A stretch of 64,000 nucleotides of DNA from Methylobacterium planeticum (GTDB taxonomy: Bacteria > Pseudomonadota > Alphaproteobacteria > Rhizobiales > Beijerinckiaceae). The notes beneath the pieces are model-generated. The model was not told the origin of the DNA, did not search any database, and was given only the letters and a program-made list of their open reading frames with translations. The stretch covers positions 62,001 to 126,000 of the forward strand of contig NZ_VZZJ01000012.1 of the NCBI RefSeq assembly GCF_008806345.1, written 5' to 3'. The position numbers and the translations under genes were made by a program. Below, piece after piece: positions 17,500-29,688 of the stretch (positions are counted from its first letter, which is position 1; the number at the start of each line of letters is the position of its first letter).

Positions 17500-17815
17500 C
17501 GACCATATTCCCCATGCGGTTGATGACCGGTTCGTAATAACGTTTCAGGACCCGGGGGCGGTACCCGGCGCCTCCACCATAAGCGCATCGTGATGCGCTT
17601 CTGATGGGGGCGAAACAGGATCGACTGGGCGGTAAAGGGATCGCGAGTCCTATCTCGTTTCGGCGAGAGACGGTGCGACTGTCGGTAAGGTTTCGACCGG
17701 TTTGGCGTAGGCGACCCTATTCCAGGCATCTGACCAAAACTCTAAATGCCAACGATAACGTTGTCATGGATGCCCGCCTCGCGGCGTAAGCATCTTGCGG
17801 TAGGGTAACCGTAGA
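17500..17815 (+). ncRNA. ssrA: permuted two-piece tmRNA (ssrA)
   Basis: tmRNA in the circularly permuted alphaproteobacterial arrangement. The acceptor piece comes first. It ends with a T-arm-like stem (CCGGG/CCCGG) and CGCCTCCACCA, with CCA at 17577-17579. A processing hairpin follows (AAGCGCATC/GATGCGCTT, 17581-17600). The coding piece begins at 17606 with GGGGGCG, which pairs with CGCCTCC of the acceptor stem, then the conserved CAGGATCGAC. The tag reading frame (17748-17786, stop TAA at 17787) reads ANDNVVMDARLAA, matching the ANDN...LAA pattern of alphaproteobacterial tags. tmRNA rescues stalled ribosomes and marks products for ClpXP. Outer ends (about 17500 and 17815) are approximate. 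Confidence 0.93.
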
Positions 17816-17822
17816 AACAGAA

Positions 17823-17842
17823 CCCGGAGCTTCGGCTCCGGG
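17823..17842. terminator. GC-rich UUCG hairpin between ssrA and moeA
   Basis: Perfect 8-bp stem CCCGGAGC/GCTCCGGG closed by a TTCG tetraloop. On the minus strand it is followed by TTCTGTTTC, so it may terminate the moeA transcript. On the plus strand it lies just after the tmRNA coding piece and could mark its end. Confidence 0.5.
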
Positions 17843-17984
17843 ACCCACCTATCTCCGAAATCTGGCAGCGCGCCCTGCATGTCTCCGCGCTTGGAGCGCG
17901 ACTGGCCGCTCACGCCGTCATTGCGCAGCCGGCGGACTTGGTCGACAGCGCGGTTGGAGGCTTCGCGGTTCGCCCCTCTGGGCC

Positions 17985-19214
17985 TCAGAACAGGCTGCGG
18001 TCGAGACGAATGATCCGGCACGGGTCGCCGGCCACCGCAGGTCCAGCATGGGGCGCACGGATGAGCAGTGCTTCGGAATGCCCGAGGATGGACAGCATCG
18101 AAGAATCCTGCCGGTCTTCCGGGTAGACCACGGGCAGGCGGTCTGGATCGGTCTCGAGTCGCGCGCGCATGTAGTCGGCGCGCCCATCATTGGCTGGGAG
18201 TGCCCGACCGAGTCGGGCCGGCTCGCTCGGATCGACGCCGGCCGTGGGGTCGCCGAGAAGCGCTCGGATCGCCGGCACGACGAACAGGATTCCGCAGACG
18301 ATCGCCGAGACCGGGTTGCCGGGCAGACCGATCACCAGCATGTCCCGCAGCTTGCCATGCATCAGGGGCTTGCCTGGCCGAAGCGCGATCCGCCAGAACG
18401 CGAGCTCGAGGCCCTCCCGGTGGAGTGCCGATTGCACGAGATCATGGTCTCCGACCGAGGCGCCGCCGAGCGTTACCAGAAGGTCGGCCCCGGCCGCACG
18501 GGCGCGCTGAAAGGCGTCCTCCAGGGCTGAGAGGCTGTCGCCCGCGATGCCGAGATCGATTGCCGCCCCACCTGACGCCCGGACGAGATCCGCCAACGCG
18601 AGAGCGTTCGAGGCGATGATCTGGTCCCAGCCTGCGGTCTCGCCCGGCGCCACGAGTTCGTCGCCCGTCGCCAGGATCGCGACCTTCGGCCGACGCCGCA
18701 CGGCGAGCGTGGCATGGCCGGAGGCCGCCGCGAGCGCGAGACGCCGCGCGTCGAGGGTCTCGCTTGCCCGCAGCAGAACATCGCCTTTCTGGAAATCGAG
18801 GCCCCGCTTGCGGATGAAGCGGCCAGGTACGACCGGCTCGCGGGCGACGACCTGATCGCCGTCTGCATCCGCGTTTTCCTGGATCAGGATCGCGTCGGCG
18901 CCCTGCGGGACGGGAGCACCCGTGAAGATCCGAATGGCTTCGCCGGGGCCGAGGACGTCCGCGAACCCGTGACCGGCCGCGCTGGTCCCGACGAGCCGCA
19001 ACCGTGACGGGACTTGCGTCACGTCCGCGCTGCGAACCGCGTAGCCGTCCATGGAAGAGGCGTCGAAGGGCGGCTGTGTGCGCAAAGCCGGGATATCCGC
19101 GGACAGCGTGCGGCGGCCGGCCTCACCGATCGGCAGAATCTCGGCTTCGACAGGCCGGGCGACGCTGGCGAGGATGCTGGCAAGCGCGTCCGCGACGGGC
19201 AGCAACCCGCTCAT
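17985..19214 (-). CDS. moeA: molybdopterin molybdenumtransferase MoeA
   Basis: MoeA inserts molybdate into adenylylated molybdopterin, the last step of Moco synthesis, in the cytoplasm. The 409-residue length fits. Family motifs are present: [14 protein letters not shown] near residue 48, [22 protein letters not shown], the MoCF-domain [11 protein letters not shown] and the [13 protein letters not shown] segment. The ATG overlaps the moaC stop by four bases, so the pair is coupled, as in other alphaproteobacteria. This is the last gene of the trpE..moeA series. Confidence 0.96.
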   Translation of the reverse strand: MSGLLPVADALASILASVARPVEAEILPIGEAGRRTLSADIPALRTQPPFDASSMDGYAVRSADVTQVPSRLRLVGTSAAGHGFADVLGPGEAIRIFTGAPVPQGADAILIQENADADGDQVVAREPVVPGRFIRKRGLDFQKGDVLLRASETLDARRLALAAASGHATLAVRRRPKVAILATGDELVAPGETAGWDQIIASNALALADLVRASGGAAIDLGIAGDSLSALEDAFQRARAAGADLLVTLGGASVGDHDLVQSALHREGLELAFWRIALRPGKPLMHGKLRDMLVIGLPGNPVSAIVCGILFVVPAIRALLGDPTAGVDPSEPARLGRALPANDGRADYMRARLETDPDRLPVVYPEDRQDSSMLSILGHSEALLIRAPHAGPAVAGDPCRIIRLDRSLF

Positions 19215-19702
19215 GTGCGCGTCTCGCCTTCGGCCACGAAGGATCCGGACCGGCCACCGTCCTTGGCGAGCAGGCGGATCCCCTCGATGCGCATGCCGCG
19301 GTCGACGGCCTTCACCATGTCGTAGACTGTTAGGCAGGCGACCGAGACTGCCGTCAAGGCCTCCATCTCGACGCCGGTCGGACCCTGCACCTTGACCTCC
19401 GCGGTGACGCGCAGGCCGGGAAGCGCGTCATCGGGCTCGCAATCGACGCGCACCTTGGAGAGCAGGAGCGGATGGCAGAGCGGGATCAGCTCGTGCGTGC
19501 GTTTCGCAGCCATGATACCGGCGAGGCGCGCCGTGCCGATCACGTCGCCCTTCTTCGCATCGCCTTCGCGGATCAGCCGCAGCGTCTCCGGCTGCATCAC
19601 CACCGTCCCGCCGGCGCGGGCGGTCCGGGTCGTCGCGGCCTTGTCGGTGACGTCGACCATGTTGGCCGCGCCGCTCGCGTCGAGGTGGGTCAGCCCTGTC
19701 AT
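19211..19702 (-). CDS. moaC: cyclic pyranopterin monophosphate synthase MoaC
   Basis: MoaC makes cyclic pyranopterin monophosphate from the MoaA product in Moco synthesis. At 163 aa it matches the family. Diagnostic segments are [27 protein letters not shown], the [20 protein letters not shown] block with the active-site region, and KAVDRGMRI. It lies 22 bp after trpC and overlaps moeA. Moco genes inside a tryptophan operon are a known alphaproteobacterial arrangement rather than a rearrangement. Confidence 0.97.
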   Translation of the reverse strand: MTGLTHLDASGAANMVDVTDKAATTRTARAGGTVVMQPETLRLIREGDAKKGDVIGTARLAGIMAAKRTHELIPLCHPLLLSKVRVDCEPDDALPGLRVTAEVKVQGPTGVEMEALTAVSVACLTVYDMVKAVDRGMRIEGIRLLAKDGGRSGSFVAEGETRT

Positions 19703-19724
19703 GACGCCGTGCCTGCCGATCCGC

Positions 19725-20558
19725 TCATGCGGGCGGATTGCCGAAGAGAAGGTGACGGGTCGCCGCCGTCACGTCGGATCGCCGCATCAGGCTCTCGCCG
19801 ACGAGGACCGCGCAGAGGCCGCTCTCCATCAGGCGTGCGACGTCCGCGTGATCGGAGATGCCGCTTTCGGCCACGGCGATTCGGTCGTTAGGGATGCCCG
19901 GCGCGAGCCTGATCGCGGTCTCGAAGGAGACCTCGAATGTCTTCAGGTTCCGATTGTTGATGCCGATCAGCCGGGTCCCCAGCGGGATGGCTCGGCCGAG
20001 CTCCTCGGCATCATGCACCTCGACGAGCACGTCCATGCCGAGTTCGTGCGCGGTCTCGACGAGGTCGGACGCCTCCGCATCATCCAGGCAGGCCATGATG
20101 ACGAGGATGCAATCGGCGCCCCAGCTCCGCGCCTCGAAGACCTGATAGGGCTCGAACAGGAAATCCTTGCGCAGGACGGGTAGCCTGCAGGCGGCACGCG
20201 CCTGCGTCAGGTATTCGGGCTTGCCTTGGAAGGACGGCTCGTCGGTCAGCACCGAGAGGCAGGTCGCGCCGCCGGCCTCGTAGGCGGTTGCGAGGGCAGC
20301 CGGATCGAAATCGGCCCGGATCAAGCCCTTCGAGGGCGAGGCCTTCTTCACCTCCGCGATCAGTGCCGGGCGCTTGGCCGCGATGTGCGTCGCGATCGCG
20401 TCGGCAAAGCCTCGTGGCGGATCCATCTTGCCGGCCCGGGTCTCGAGCTTGGCCAGCGGGACGCGGAGCTTGGCTTCGGCAATCTCCCGGCGCTTGTAGG
20501 CCTCGATGCGGGCGAGGACGGTTTGGGCGCCACCTCCGTTGCTCTCTGTCTCGGACAT
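19725..20558 (-). CDS. trpC: indole-3-glycerol phosphate synthase
   Basis: TrpC converts CdRP to indole-3-glycerol phosphate in tryptophan synthesis. The (beta/alpha)8 barrel of 277 aa shows the family motifs [10 protein letters not shown] (catalytic Lys region), [27 protein letters not shown] and VAESGI, then VLVGESLMR at the phosphate-binding end. It is monofunctional (no TrpF domain). It follows trpD by 8 bp. Confidence 0.97.
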   Translation of the reverse strand: MSETESNGGGAQTVLARIEAYKRREIAEAKLRVPLAKLETRAGKMDPPRGFADAIATHIAAKRPALIAEVKKASPSKGLIRADFDPAALATAYEAGGATCLSVLTDEPSFQGKPEYLTQARAACRLPVLRKDFLFEPYQVFEARSWGADCILVIMACLDDAEASDLVETAHELGMDVLVEVHDAEELGRAIPLGTRLIGINNRNLKTFEVSFETAIRLAPGIPNDRIAVAESGISDHADVARLMESGLCAVLVGESLMRRSDVTAATRHLLFGNPPA

Positions 20559-20566
20559 CGGGTTCC

Positions 20567-21580
20567 TCAGGCGTTCGAGACGGCGACGAGGCGGCCGAGG
20601 GTGGCTCGGGCCGCACCGGAATCGATGGCGTGGCTCGCCCGAGCGACACCCTCTCCGAGTGTCCCGGCGGCCTCCGCGACGACGAGGGCCGCGCCTGCGT
20701 TGAGAACCGCGATGTCCCGATAGGCGTTGCGCGCTCCCTCCAGAACCGCATGGAGACCGCGCGCGTTGTGATCGGGATCGCCGCCGCGCAGATCCTCGAG
20801 GGTCCAGAGCGGGAGACCGACCTCGCGCGGATCGATGGTGAAGCGCGAAATTCGTCCCTCGTCGAGGGTGACCACCGCCGTGGGGCCGGTGACCGTGATC
20901 TCGTCGAGCCCGTCCGAGCCGTGCACGGTCCAGACGCGCCGGCTGCCGAGCTCCGAGAGGACGCGGGTCAGGGGCTCGGTCCAGGCCGCCGTCGAGACGC
21001 CGAGCAGCTGCCGCTCGACCCCGGCGGGATTCGCGAGCGGCCCCAGCAGGTTGAAGATGGTGCGAACCGGCAGTTCCGAGCGCACCGGCGCAACGTGCCG
21101 CATGGCCCCGTGGTGGGTCTGGGCGAACATGAAGCAGAGACCGGCCTCGTGCAGGCAGCGAGACAAGTTCTGTGGGTCGAGTCCGAGCTTGACACCGAGG
21201 GAGGCCAGCACATCGGCGGCTCCCGAGCGCGACGTCGCGGCGCGATTGCCGTGCTTGGCCACGGGCACGCCGCAGGCCGCCGTCACGATCGCCGCGAGCG
21301 TGGAGACGTTGTAGCTCCCCGAGTGATCCCCACCGGTCCCGACGATGTCGACGGCGCCCGCGACCGGCGCGACCGAGACCATGCGGGAGCGCATCGCCGC
21401 GACAGCTCCGACGATCTCGTCAACGGCCTCGCCGCGAACCTTCAGGGCGATCAGGAAGGCGGCGGCCTGCACTGGCGTCACCTCGCCGGACAGCAGATCG
21501 TCGAAGGCGGCGCGCGCTTCCGCGCGATCGAGGGCATGGCCGGCGGCCACCTTGGCAAGATGGGGCTTGAAGGAATCCAT
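20567..21580 (-). CDS. trpD: anthranilate phosphoribosyltransferase
   Basis: TrpD joins anthranilate and PRPP. The 337-residue protein has the PRPP-binding [14 protein letters not shown], the [17 protein letters not shown] anthranilate-binding segment, [12 protein letters not shown] and the VHGSDGLDE motif of the family. It is separate from TrpG, not fused. Spacing is 60 bp to trpG upstream and 8 bp to trpC downstream. Confidence 0.97.
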   Translation of the reverse strand: MDSFKPHLAKVAAGHALDRAEARAAFDDLLSGEVTPVQAAAFLIALKVRGEAVDEIVGAVAAMRSRMVSVAPVAGAVDIVGTGGDHSGSYNVSTLAAIVTAACGVPVAKHGNRAATSRSGAADVLASLGVKLGLDPQNLSRCLHEAGLCFMFAQTHHGAMRHVAPVRSELPVRTIFNLLGPLANPAGVERQLLGVSTAAWTEPLTRVLSELGSRRVWTVHGSDGLDEITVTGPTAVVTLDEGRISRFTIDPREVGLPLWTLEDLRGGDPDHNARGLHAVLEGARNAYRDIAVLNAGAALVVAEAAGTLGEGVARASHAIDSGAARATLGRLVAVSNA

Positions 21581-21640
21581 TCGCCCGACGCGCAGATCAC
21601 GAGATGAGAGGGGGCTGCGCCGCTCCCTCCGGATGACGCG

Positions 21641-22255
21641 TCAATGCACGCCGTCGGGGCGCTTGTCACGCTCCGCGTTCCAGGCGGTGGCGATATCGAG
21701 GAAATTGCGCAGAATTTGCGAGCCGTGATGCGACAGAATGCTCTCGGGGTGGAACTGGACCCCGTGCACCGGGAGGCTCGCGTGCTCGAGCCCCATGATC
21801 AGGCCATCGGCCTCCGCCGTGATGGTCAGGTCGTCCGGACAGCGGGCGCGGTCGACCACGAGCGAGTGGTAGCGGGTTGCCTCGAAGGCGTCGTTCAGAC
21901 CGCGGAAGATGCCGCCGGCGCGGTGCCGGATGGTCGAGACCTTGCCGTGCATGGGACTCGGCGCGCGCACGACTTCTCCGCCGAACGCCTGTCCGATCGT
22001 CTGCAGCCCGAGGCAGACGCCGAAAATCGGAATCTCGCCGCTGAGGCCTCTCACGGCGTCGAGGCAGATGCCGGCCTCGTTCGGCGTGCAGGGGCCGGGC
22101 GACAGCACGAGGGCGTCGGGGCGCCGCGCGCGGATGGCCTCGACCGTGATCGCGTCGTTGCGGGCGACCGAGATCGCGCCGCAGAGCGGACCGATCAGGT
22201 GGACGAGGTTCCAGGTGAACGAGTCGTAATTGTCGATGACGAGGACGTCGGGCAT
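21641..22255 (-). CDS. trpG: anthranilate synthase glutaminase subunit
   Basis: TrpG supplies ammonia from glutamine to TrpE. It is a class I glutamine amidotransferase with nucleophile Cys in GVCLGLQTIGQ and the His-Glu pair in QFHPESILS. I start at the ATG opening MPDVLVIDNYDSFTWN (204 aa). An in-frame ATG five residues upstream is an alternative, and neither has a good ribosome-binding site. The open frame upstream of these is not family sequence. The trpG gene is 501 bp from trpE, so it may have its own promoter. Confidence 0.95.
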   Translation of the reverse strand: MPDVLVIDNYDSFTWNLVHLIGPLCGAISVARNDAITVEAIRARRPDALVLSPGPCTPNEAGICLDAVRGLSGEIPIFGVCLGLQTIGQAFGGEVVRAPSPMHGKVSTIRHRAGGIFRGLNDAFEATRYHSLVVDRARCPDDLTITAEADGLIMGLEHASLPVHGVQFHPESILSHHGSQILRNFLDIATAWNAERDKRPDGVH

Positions 22256-22756
22256 CGGCGCGGTTCCCATCGGGCCGGGATGAACCCTGTTCGGGGGCGG
22301 GTCAAGGGTGCGGGCGGACCGGGCATCGCCGAGCGATTCTTTCGAGCCGGAAACCCGACGGGACGCCGGAGCCGGGTGGAACAAATCATGAAGGCAGTTC
22401 AACACGCGCGCGTCCCGGTCCAGATCGCGCTTGCGCGCGTCCCGGTGACGCTGCTGACGATCGGGCTGGGGCGGCCCATGCCCGCTCCGCGCGCGGCGGC
22501 CCGTCGGAGCGGACGCCGACGCTCGTCGACGTCCAGGCGGCGCGCCAGGAGCTGATCATGCGGGCCGCCCTCGGCGTCGACGCGTCGGCCGCCACGCAGG
22601 TCCTCGGCGCGGCCCGCGAGCTCGCGCGACCACCCTCGGGCAGAGCGTGCGCCGCCTCCTCGGGGACGTGAGGGCCGCCTGACGACCCGGGCCGACGACC
22701 CGGGTCGACCCCGGGCCGACCGGACCCCCCGTTCGTCCGTCGGACCGGCCCGGACG
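22256..22756. other. trpE-trpG intergenic region, 501 bp
   Basis: No confident gene. On the plus strand, 22510-22680 has good coding character in two adjoining frames but is broken by a frameshift and has no convincing start (see findings). The part next to trpE (22681-22750) is made of repeated GACGACCCGGG/GGGCCGACC blocks that can form hairpins. These might terminate trpE transcription or act as an attenuator before trpG. Confidence 0.5.
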
Positions 22757-24271
22757 CTACTGCCCGCGCCTGGCCTGCGCGGCGAAGCGGACCGCGTCCT
22801 CGGCGGCGCGGAACAGGGCCTTGGCCTTGTTCACGCATTCCTGCTGCTCGGCGGCCGGGTTGGAATCGTAGACGATGCCGGCGCCCGCCTGGACGTGCAT
22901 GCGACCGTCCTTGACGATGGCGGTGCGGAGCACGATGCAGGTGTCCATCTCGCCGCGTGCTCCGAAATAGCCGATGCAGCCGCCATAGGGGCCGCGCTTC
23001 TCGCGCTCCAGCTCGTCGATGATCTCCATCGCCCGCACCTTCGGGGCGCCCGAGACGGTGCCGGCCGGAAACCCCGCCGCGAGGGCCGCGAGGTTGTCGT
23101 GGGCCGGGTCGAGGTCGCCCTCGACGTTCGACACGATGTGCATCACCTGGCTGTAATATTCGAGGAAGAACGAGCCCGTGACGGTGACGCTGCCGATGCG
23201 CGCGACGCGGCCGACATCGTTGCGGCCGAGGTCGAGCAGCATCAGGTGCTCGGCGCGCTCCTTCGGGTCGGCCAGAAGCTCCTCGGCGAGGGCCCGGTCC
23301 TTTGCCGGCGTGGCGCCGCGCGGCCGTGTCCCGGCGATCGGCCGGATCGTGACGCGGCCGTCGCGCACCCGCACCAGGATCTCGGGGCTGGAGCAGACGA
23401 TCTGGAACGCCTCGAAATCGAGGTAGCACAGGAACGGCGCCGGGTTGGTGCGCCGGAGCGAGCGGTAGAGGGCGAAGGCCGGGAGGGTGAAGGGCGCCTC
23501 GAAGCGCTGCGACAGCACCACCTGGAAGATGTCGCCCGCGACGATGTACTCCTTCGCCCGCGCCACCATGGCGGCGTAATCGGCCGGCGGCGTGTTCGAG
23601 ACGGGTTCGGGGCGCGCCACGTCCGAGAGGTCGGCCCGGGTCTCGATCGGCAGCGGGCCCTCGAGGGCCGCCGCGACCCGCTCCAGCCGCCCCATCGCGG
23701 CCTCGTAGGCCGCGCGCGCCGCGAGGCCGGGGACCGGGCGCACCGGGCTCACCACCGTGATGAGGTCGCGCACGGAATCGAACACCACCATCACGCGGGG
23801 GCGCACCAGCACGGCGTCCGGCACGCCGAGCGGGTCGGGGTTCGGCGCCGGCAGCACCTCCATGGCGCGCACCATGTCGTAGCCGAGATAGCCGAACAGG
23901 CCGGCCGCCATCGGGGGCAGCTCGGCCGCGTCCTCCTGGCCGATCGCGCTCTCGGCGATCAGCGCCCGGAGGCTCGCCAGCGGGGCGCCGCGTTCCTCGG
24001 CGAAACGCGTCAGGTCGGGGCCGCGGGCGAGGGCGGCGCGGCCCTCGCGGCAGCGCCAGATCAGGTCCGGGTCGAGGCCGATCATCGAGTAGCGCCCGCG
24101 CACGACGCCGCCCTCGACGGATTCGAGCAGGAAGGCCGGCCCGTCGTGGCGGGCCCGCAGCTTGAGGAAGGCGGCGACCGGCGTCTCGAGGTCGGCGACG
24201 AGGGTCAGGTTGAGCAGGGCCGGGCGGCCGGCCTCGTAGCCGGCCGCGAAGCTCTCGTAGGCGTCGTCCAT
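22757..24271 (-). CDS. trpE: anthranilate synthase component I
   Basis: TrpE converts chorismate to anthranilate using ammonia from TrpG. The 504-residue protein carries the chorismate-binding motifs GDIFQVVLSQRFE, RPIAGTRPRG, HLMLLDLGRNDVGRV and FPAGTVSGAPKVRAMEII. An N-terminal FLLESVEGG segment matches the tryptophan-feedback LLES motif, so allosteric inhibition by tryptophan is expected. Seven bases separate it from the upstream ppiD-like gene, suggesting co-transcription. Confidence 0.97.
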   Translation of the reverse strand: MDDAYESFAAGYEAGRPALLNLTLVADLETPVAAFLKLRARHDGPAFLLESVEGGVVRGRYSMIGLDPDLIWRCREGRAALARGPDLTRFAEERGAPLASLRALIAESAIGQEDAAELPPMAAGLFGYLGYDMVRAMEVLPAPNPDPLGVPDAVLVRPRVMVVFDSVRDLITVVSPVRPVPGLAARAAYEAAMGRLERVAAALEGPLPIETRADLSDVARPEPVSNTPPADYAAMVARAKEYIVAGDIFQVVLSQRFEAPFTLPAFALYRSLRRTNPAPFLCYLDFEAFQIVCSSPEILVRVRDGRVTIRPIAGTRPRGATPAKDRALAEELLADPKERAEHLMLLDLGRNDVGRVARIGSVTVTGSFFLEYYSQVMHIVSNVEGDLDPAHDNLAALAAGFPAGTVSGAPKVRAMEIIDELEREKRGPYGGCIGYFGARGEMDTCIVLRTAIVKDGRMHVQAGAGIVYDSNPAAEQQECVNKAKALFRAAEDAVRFAAQARRGQ

Positions 24272-24278
24272 CGGGGGC

Positions 24279-26180
24279 TCAGTACTCGCCGCCGATCGCC
24301 CGGCGGAAGGCGGTCTGGTTCACGCTGACGCCGGCGCTCTTCTGCACCTCGGCGATGAACTCGCCGAGGACGTCGTCGGCGAGCGCCGTGCGGAAGTTCG
24401 ACTCGATGGTCTTGTCGGATTGCGAGCCCGCCACGAAGGCCGGCATCGTCGCCCCCGTGACCTTGAACACCGCCCGCGACTCGCCCGCGGCGGCCGAGCC
24501 CGCCCTGTCGACGGCGGTCGCGAAGATGCGGTTGACGATGTCGGCGGTGAGGTCGCCCTTCGGCTGGTTGCGGGCGAGGTCGTCCGCGCTCTGCACGCCG
24601 AGGCCGGCCTCCTGCGCCAGGGTTTCCAGGCTCTCGCCCTTGTCGAGGCGCTCGCTCATCTCGCGGCCCTTGGCGGCGAGCCGGCGGGCGATCTCGGCGG
24701 ATTTCCAGCCGGCCACCACCGCGTCGCGGACCTCGGCCAGGGGCTTGTCGTGCGCGGCGTCGATCCTGGTGATGTCGTACCAGACATAGCCCCCGGCCTT
24801 GGTGCGCAGGGGCTCGCTGTCGCCGCCGATGTCGGAGCGGAAGGCGGCCGCGAGGGTGGCGTCCTGGTCCGGGATGCCCTCCACGGCCTTGCCCTGCGGA
24901 TCCTTGCCCGAGGCGTCGATGGCCGGCACCGACACGAGGGCGAGGTCGCGCTCCCGGGCGATCTCGGCCAGGGGCTTGGCGCCGGCGCGCTGATCCTCGA
25001 TGGCGTCGTGGAGGCCGTCGACGCCGTCGCGGGCGCGCTGGAGGGCCAGCGTCCTGCGGATCTCGGGGGCGACTTCCGCGAGGGGCTTCAGGGTCTCGGG
25101 CTCGATGCCGGTGACGCGCAGCAGCACCGTGCCGAAGCGGCCCTTCACGGGCTGGCTGACCGCGCCCTGCGCCAGGGCGAAGGCGGCCTCCGCCACGGCG
25201 GGGTCGAACAGCTCGGCCTTGGTCAGGGTGCCGAGGGCGAGGTCCTTGTCGCTGGTGCCGCGCTCGACCGCGACCGCCTCGAAGGGCTTCTCCCCGGCCT
25301 CGACCTGCTTGCGGGCGGCCTCGGCCGCGGCCTCGTCGGGGAAGACGATCTGCTGGATCGTGCGGCGCTCGGGGCTGCCGAAGCGGTCCTTCTGGCCGTC
25401 ATAGACCTTGCGCACCGCGTCCTCGCTCACCGCATCGGGCTTGGCGAGGGCCTCGGGGCTCAGCACCAGGAGGTTGATGCCGCGGTACTCGGAGGCGCGG
25501 TAGCTGCCCTTGTTGCCGTCGTAATAGGCCTGGAGGTCCTCCTCGCTCGGCGCCGGGATCTCGCCGGCGGAAGCCGGGGTCAGCATCAGGTAGGCGGCCG
25601 AGCGGCGCTCGGTGGCGTAGCGGTGCACCGCCTCGCGCAGGGCGAGGGGCACGGTGATCTCGGAGGCCACGGCCTCGGCGAGCTGGAGGCGGGCGATGAC
25701 GGCGCGCTGCTCGCGCACGAAGGTCGCTTCGCCGAGGCCGGCCCGCTGCAGGGTCTGGTAGAACAGCTGCGGTTCGAACTTGCCCTCCGCGTTCTGGAAG
25801 CTCTTCTCGTCGTGGATCGCCCGCAGCACGGCGGCGTCCGACACGGCGAGGCCGAGGTCGCGGGTCTTCTGGTCGAGAGAGGCCTCCGTCACGAGCTGCG
25901 ACAGCACCTGCCGGTCGAGGCCGAGCGCGCGGGCCTGGTCCGGGGTGAGGTTGCGGCGTAGCTGCGTCTGGTAGCGCTGGAGCTGGTTCTGGTAGGCCGA
26001 GCGCACCGCCTCGGCGGAGATCTGGGTCTTGCCCACCGTCGCGACGGCGGTCGACGAGCCGCCGCGGAAGAATTCCTCCACGCCGAAGATCGCCACGCCC
26101 GCGATCAGCAGGGTGAAGACCACCGTCATCAGGATCTTGCCGAGCCAGTGCTGGCTGGCGTTGCGCATGTTCTGGAGCAT
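24279..26180 (-). CDS. PpiD/SurA-type periplasmic foldase (peptidyl-prolyl isomerase)
   Basis: Membrane-anchored periplasmic folding factor, like PpiD. Residues 15-35 form the single N-terminal membrane helix ([19 protein letters not shown]). Residues 50-200 are the SurA N-terminal-like chaperone helices and about 265-380 the parvulin-like rotamase domain ([18 protein letters not shown]). I start at the ATG at 26180 (633 aa). The longer open frame to 26447 lies in the divergent promoter region with tpiA. A second ATG ([11 protein letters not shown]) is four codons in. The gene sits directly before trpE, as in other Rhizobiales genomes. Confidence 0.92.
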   Translation of the reverse strand: MLQNMRNASQHWLGKILMTVVFTLLIAGVAIFGVEEFFRGGSSTAVATVGKTQISAEAVRSAYQNQLQRYQTQLRRNLTPDQARALGLDRQVLSQLVTEASLDQKTRDLGLAVSDAAVLRAIHDEKSFQNAEGKFEPQLFYQTLQRAGLGEATFVREQRAVIARLQLAEAVASEITVPLALREAVHRYATERRSAAYLMLTPASAGEIPAPSEEDLQAYYDGNKGSYRASEYRGINLLVLSPEALAKPDAVSEDAVRKVYDGQKDRFGSPERRTIQQIVFPDEAAAEAARKQVEAGEKPFEAVAVERGTSDKDLALGTLTKAELFDPAVAEAAFALAQGAVSQPVKGRFGTVLLRVTGIEPETLKPLAEVAPEIRRTLALQRARDGVDGLHDAIEDQRAGAKPLAEIARERDLALVSVPAIDASGKDPQGKAVEGIPDQDATLAAAFRSDIGGDSEPLRTKAGGYVWYDITRIDAAHDKPLAEVRDAVVAGWKSAEIARRLAAKGREMSERLDKGESLETLAQEAGLGVQSADDLARNQPKGDLTADIVNRIFATAVDRAGSAAAGESRAVFKVTGATMPAFVAGSQSDKTIESNFRTALADDVLGEFIAEVQKSAGVSVNQTAFRRAIGGEY

Positions 26181-26391
26181 CGAAAGCGCTCTGGTGCCCG
26201 TGTGTGCGGCGCGCGTCCCGGTGAGGCCCGGCGGCACCGTCCGATCAAGGCTGACCGCGATAGACCATCCGGGCCCGCGCGCAAAGGTCGTCCGCCGCCG
26301 CGCCGGTCCCGCTCCGCCGGGCCGCGGGCGTTTGCGCGCCCAAGGTTGCTCTGGTACGCCCCGGGCGACACGCGTAGCGGGTGAGAATCGG

Positions 26392-27153
26392 ATGACGAGC
26401 TCGGGGCGGCGCCCTCTGGTGGCCGGCAACTGGAAGATGAACGGCACCCGCAGTTCTCTTGCTGTGGTTGAAGCGGTCCGGCAGGGCCTGACGCCGGAGC
26501 TCGCCGCGCGGATCGACGTCCTGATCTGCCCGCCCTCGACCCTGATCGCCTCCTGCGTGGCCGCCGCCTACGGCTCGCCCATCGCGATCGGCGGGCAGAA
26601 CCTGCACGCCAAGGAGAGCGGCGCCTTCACGGGCTCGATCTCGGCCGAGATGCTCGCCGATCTGGGAGCCCGCTACGTCATCGTCGGCCATTCCGAGCGC
26701 CGGGCCTATCACCACGAGACCGATGACGGGGTCCACGCCAAGGCGCTCGGCGCCCGGCGCGCGGGCCTGTGCGGCATCATCTGCGTCGGCGAGACCCGGG
26801 AGGAGCGCGAGCAGGGCCGCGCCCTCGACATCGTCCGCGCCCAGCTCGCCATCGGCGTGCCCAAGGGCGCCGCCGTGGCCGACACCGTGATCGCCTACGA
26901 GCCGGTCTGGGCGATCGGCACCGGGCTGACCCCGACCCCGAAGGACATCGCCGAGGTCCACGCCTCCTTGCGCGAGATGCTCGACAAGCTCGTGGGCGCG
27001 GAGGCCGAGAAGATCCGCATCCTGTACGGCGGCTCGGTCAAGCCCGGCAATGCCCGCGAGCTGATGTCGGTGGAGAACGTCGACGGCGCCCTCGTGGGCG
27101 GGGCCAGCCTCGTGGCCGGGGATTTCCTGGGGATCTGCGCAGCCTACGCGTGA
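26392..27153 (+). CDS. tpiA: triosephosphate isomerase
   Basis: Glycolytic/gluconeogenic enzyme interconverting DHAP and glyceraldehyde 3-phosphate. Key residues are all visible: VAGNWKMNG (catalytic Lys), IVGHSERR (catalytic His), [11 protein letters not shown] (catalytic Glu and flexible loop) and [11 protein letters not shown] (phosphate loop). Length is 253 aa. The start is the ATG at 26392, matching the family N-terminus; the longer frame overlaps the divergent ppiD-like gene. First gene of the conserved tpiA-secG-pyrG series. Confidence 0.97.
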   Translation: MTSSGRRPLVAGNWKMNGTRSSLAVVEAVRQGLTPELAARIDVLICPPSTLIASCVAAAYGSPIAIGGQNLHAKESGAFTGSISAEMLADLGARYVIVGHSERRAYHHETDDGVHAKALGARRAGLCGIICVGETREEREQGRALDIVRAQLAIGVPKGAAVADTVIAYEPVWAIGTGLTPTPKDIAEVHASLREMLDKLVGAEAEKIRILYGGSVKPGNARELMSVENVDGALVGGASLVAGDFLGICAAYA

Positions 27154-27342
27154 GCGGCGGCGGGCTCATGCCGGGCGGGCCGCGTCGCCGCGGCGCGGTT
27201 GGCGGCGGGCCGCATCTGGTGTAATGGCCCGCGTCATAGGCGGCCGGTGGTGTTCAGGCGGCGTTCGCCCGCGATCCCCACCGCCCTCAGCACGCGCTCG
27301 GTCGCCGACCTGCGAATCGCGCGTGCCGTTTCTGGAAATCCG

Positions 27343-27816
27343 ATGCAGACCGTCCTGATCGTCGTCCATCTTTTCATCGTGCTCGCGCTGATCGCCGTGG
27401 TGCTGCTGCAGCGCTCGGAGGGCGGGCTCGGCCTCGGCGGCGGCGGGGGCGGCGGCGTCTCGGGCTTCATGACCGGCCGCGGCCAGGCCAATGCCCTGAC
27501 CCGCGCGACCGCGATCCTGGCGGCCCTGTTCTTCGCCACCAGCATGACCCTGGCGGTGATGTCGCACCGCGCCACCGCCCCGAAGTCGATCCTCGACGGC
27601 TCCGGCACCGCGCAGCAGCCGAACAAGCCGGCCAACGCCGACAACCTCCTCGACACGCTGCGGCAGCAGGGCGGCGCCCCGGCGCCGGGGGCCCCGGCGG
27701 CACCCGCCGCCCCGGCGCCGACCGGCCAGGCCCCCGCCGCCCAGGTGCCCACCACGCCGGCGCCGTCTGCCCAGCCGGCCTCGCCCGCCGTGCCGGACGC
27801 CCCGCAGTCGCGCTGA
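27343..27816 (+). CDS. secG: preprotein translocase subunit SecG
   Basis: Small inner-membrane subunit of the SecYEG translocon. Two membrane segments at residues 3-20 (VLIVVHLFIVLALIAVVLLQ) and 52-70 flank a glycine-rich cytoplasmic loop (SEGGLGLGGGGGGG), the family hallmark. The C-terminal 70 residues are an Ala/Pro-rich tail, common in alphaproteobacteria. It lies between tpiA and pyrG, the usual position. Confidence 0.95.
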   Translation: MQTVLIVVHLFIVLALIAVVLLQRSEGGLGLGGGGGGGVSGFMTGRGQANALTRATAILAALFFATSMTLAVMSHRATAPKSILDGSGTAQQPNKPANADNLLDTLRQQGGAPAPGAPAAPAAPAPTGQAPAAQVPTTPAPSAQPASPAVPDAPQSR

Positions 27817-27953
27817 TGCCCGCGGCCGCCGGACCCTGCCCGGCGGACCGGCCTCCACCATCCCATCAAGGCCGTGATCTCGCGTTGCGCGCTCCACAAG
27901 GATCGCGCGGCGCGGGCATTTTGCGGTTTGGCAAATCCCAGAGCATTCGTTAA

Positions 27954-29594
<1,641 letters not shown>

Positions 29595-29688
29595 GGGGGG
29601 AGCCCCCGCCTCTGCGACGCTCGGTCCGGCCCAGCGGCGCCCGGTCCGCCCTACGTTGCGGGCCCGGACGCCCTATCTGACGAGAACC

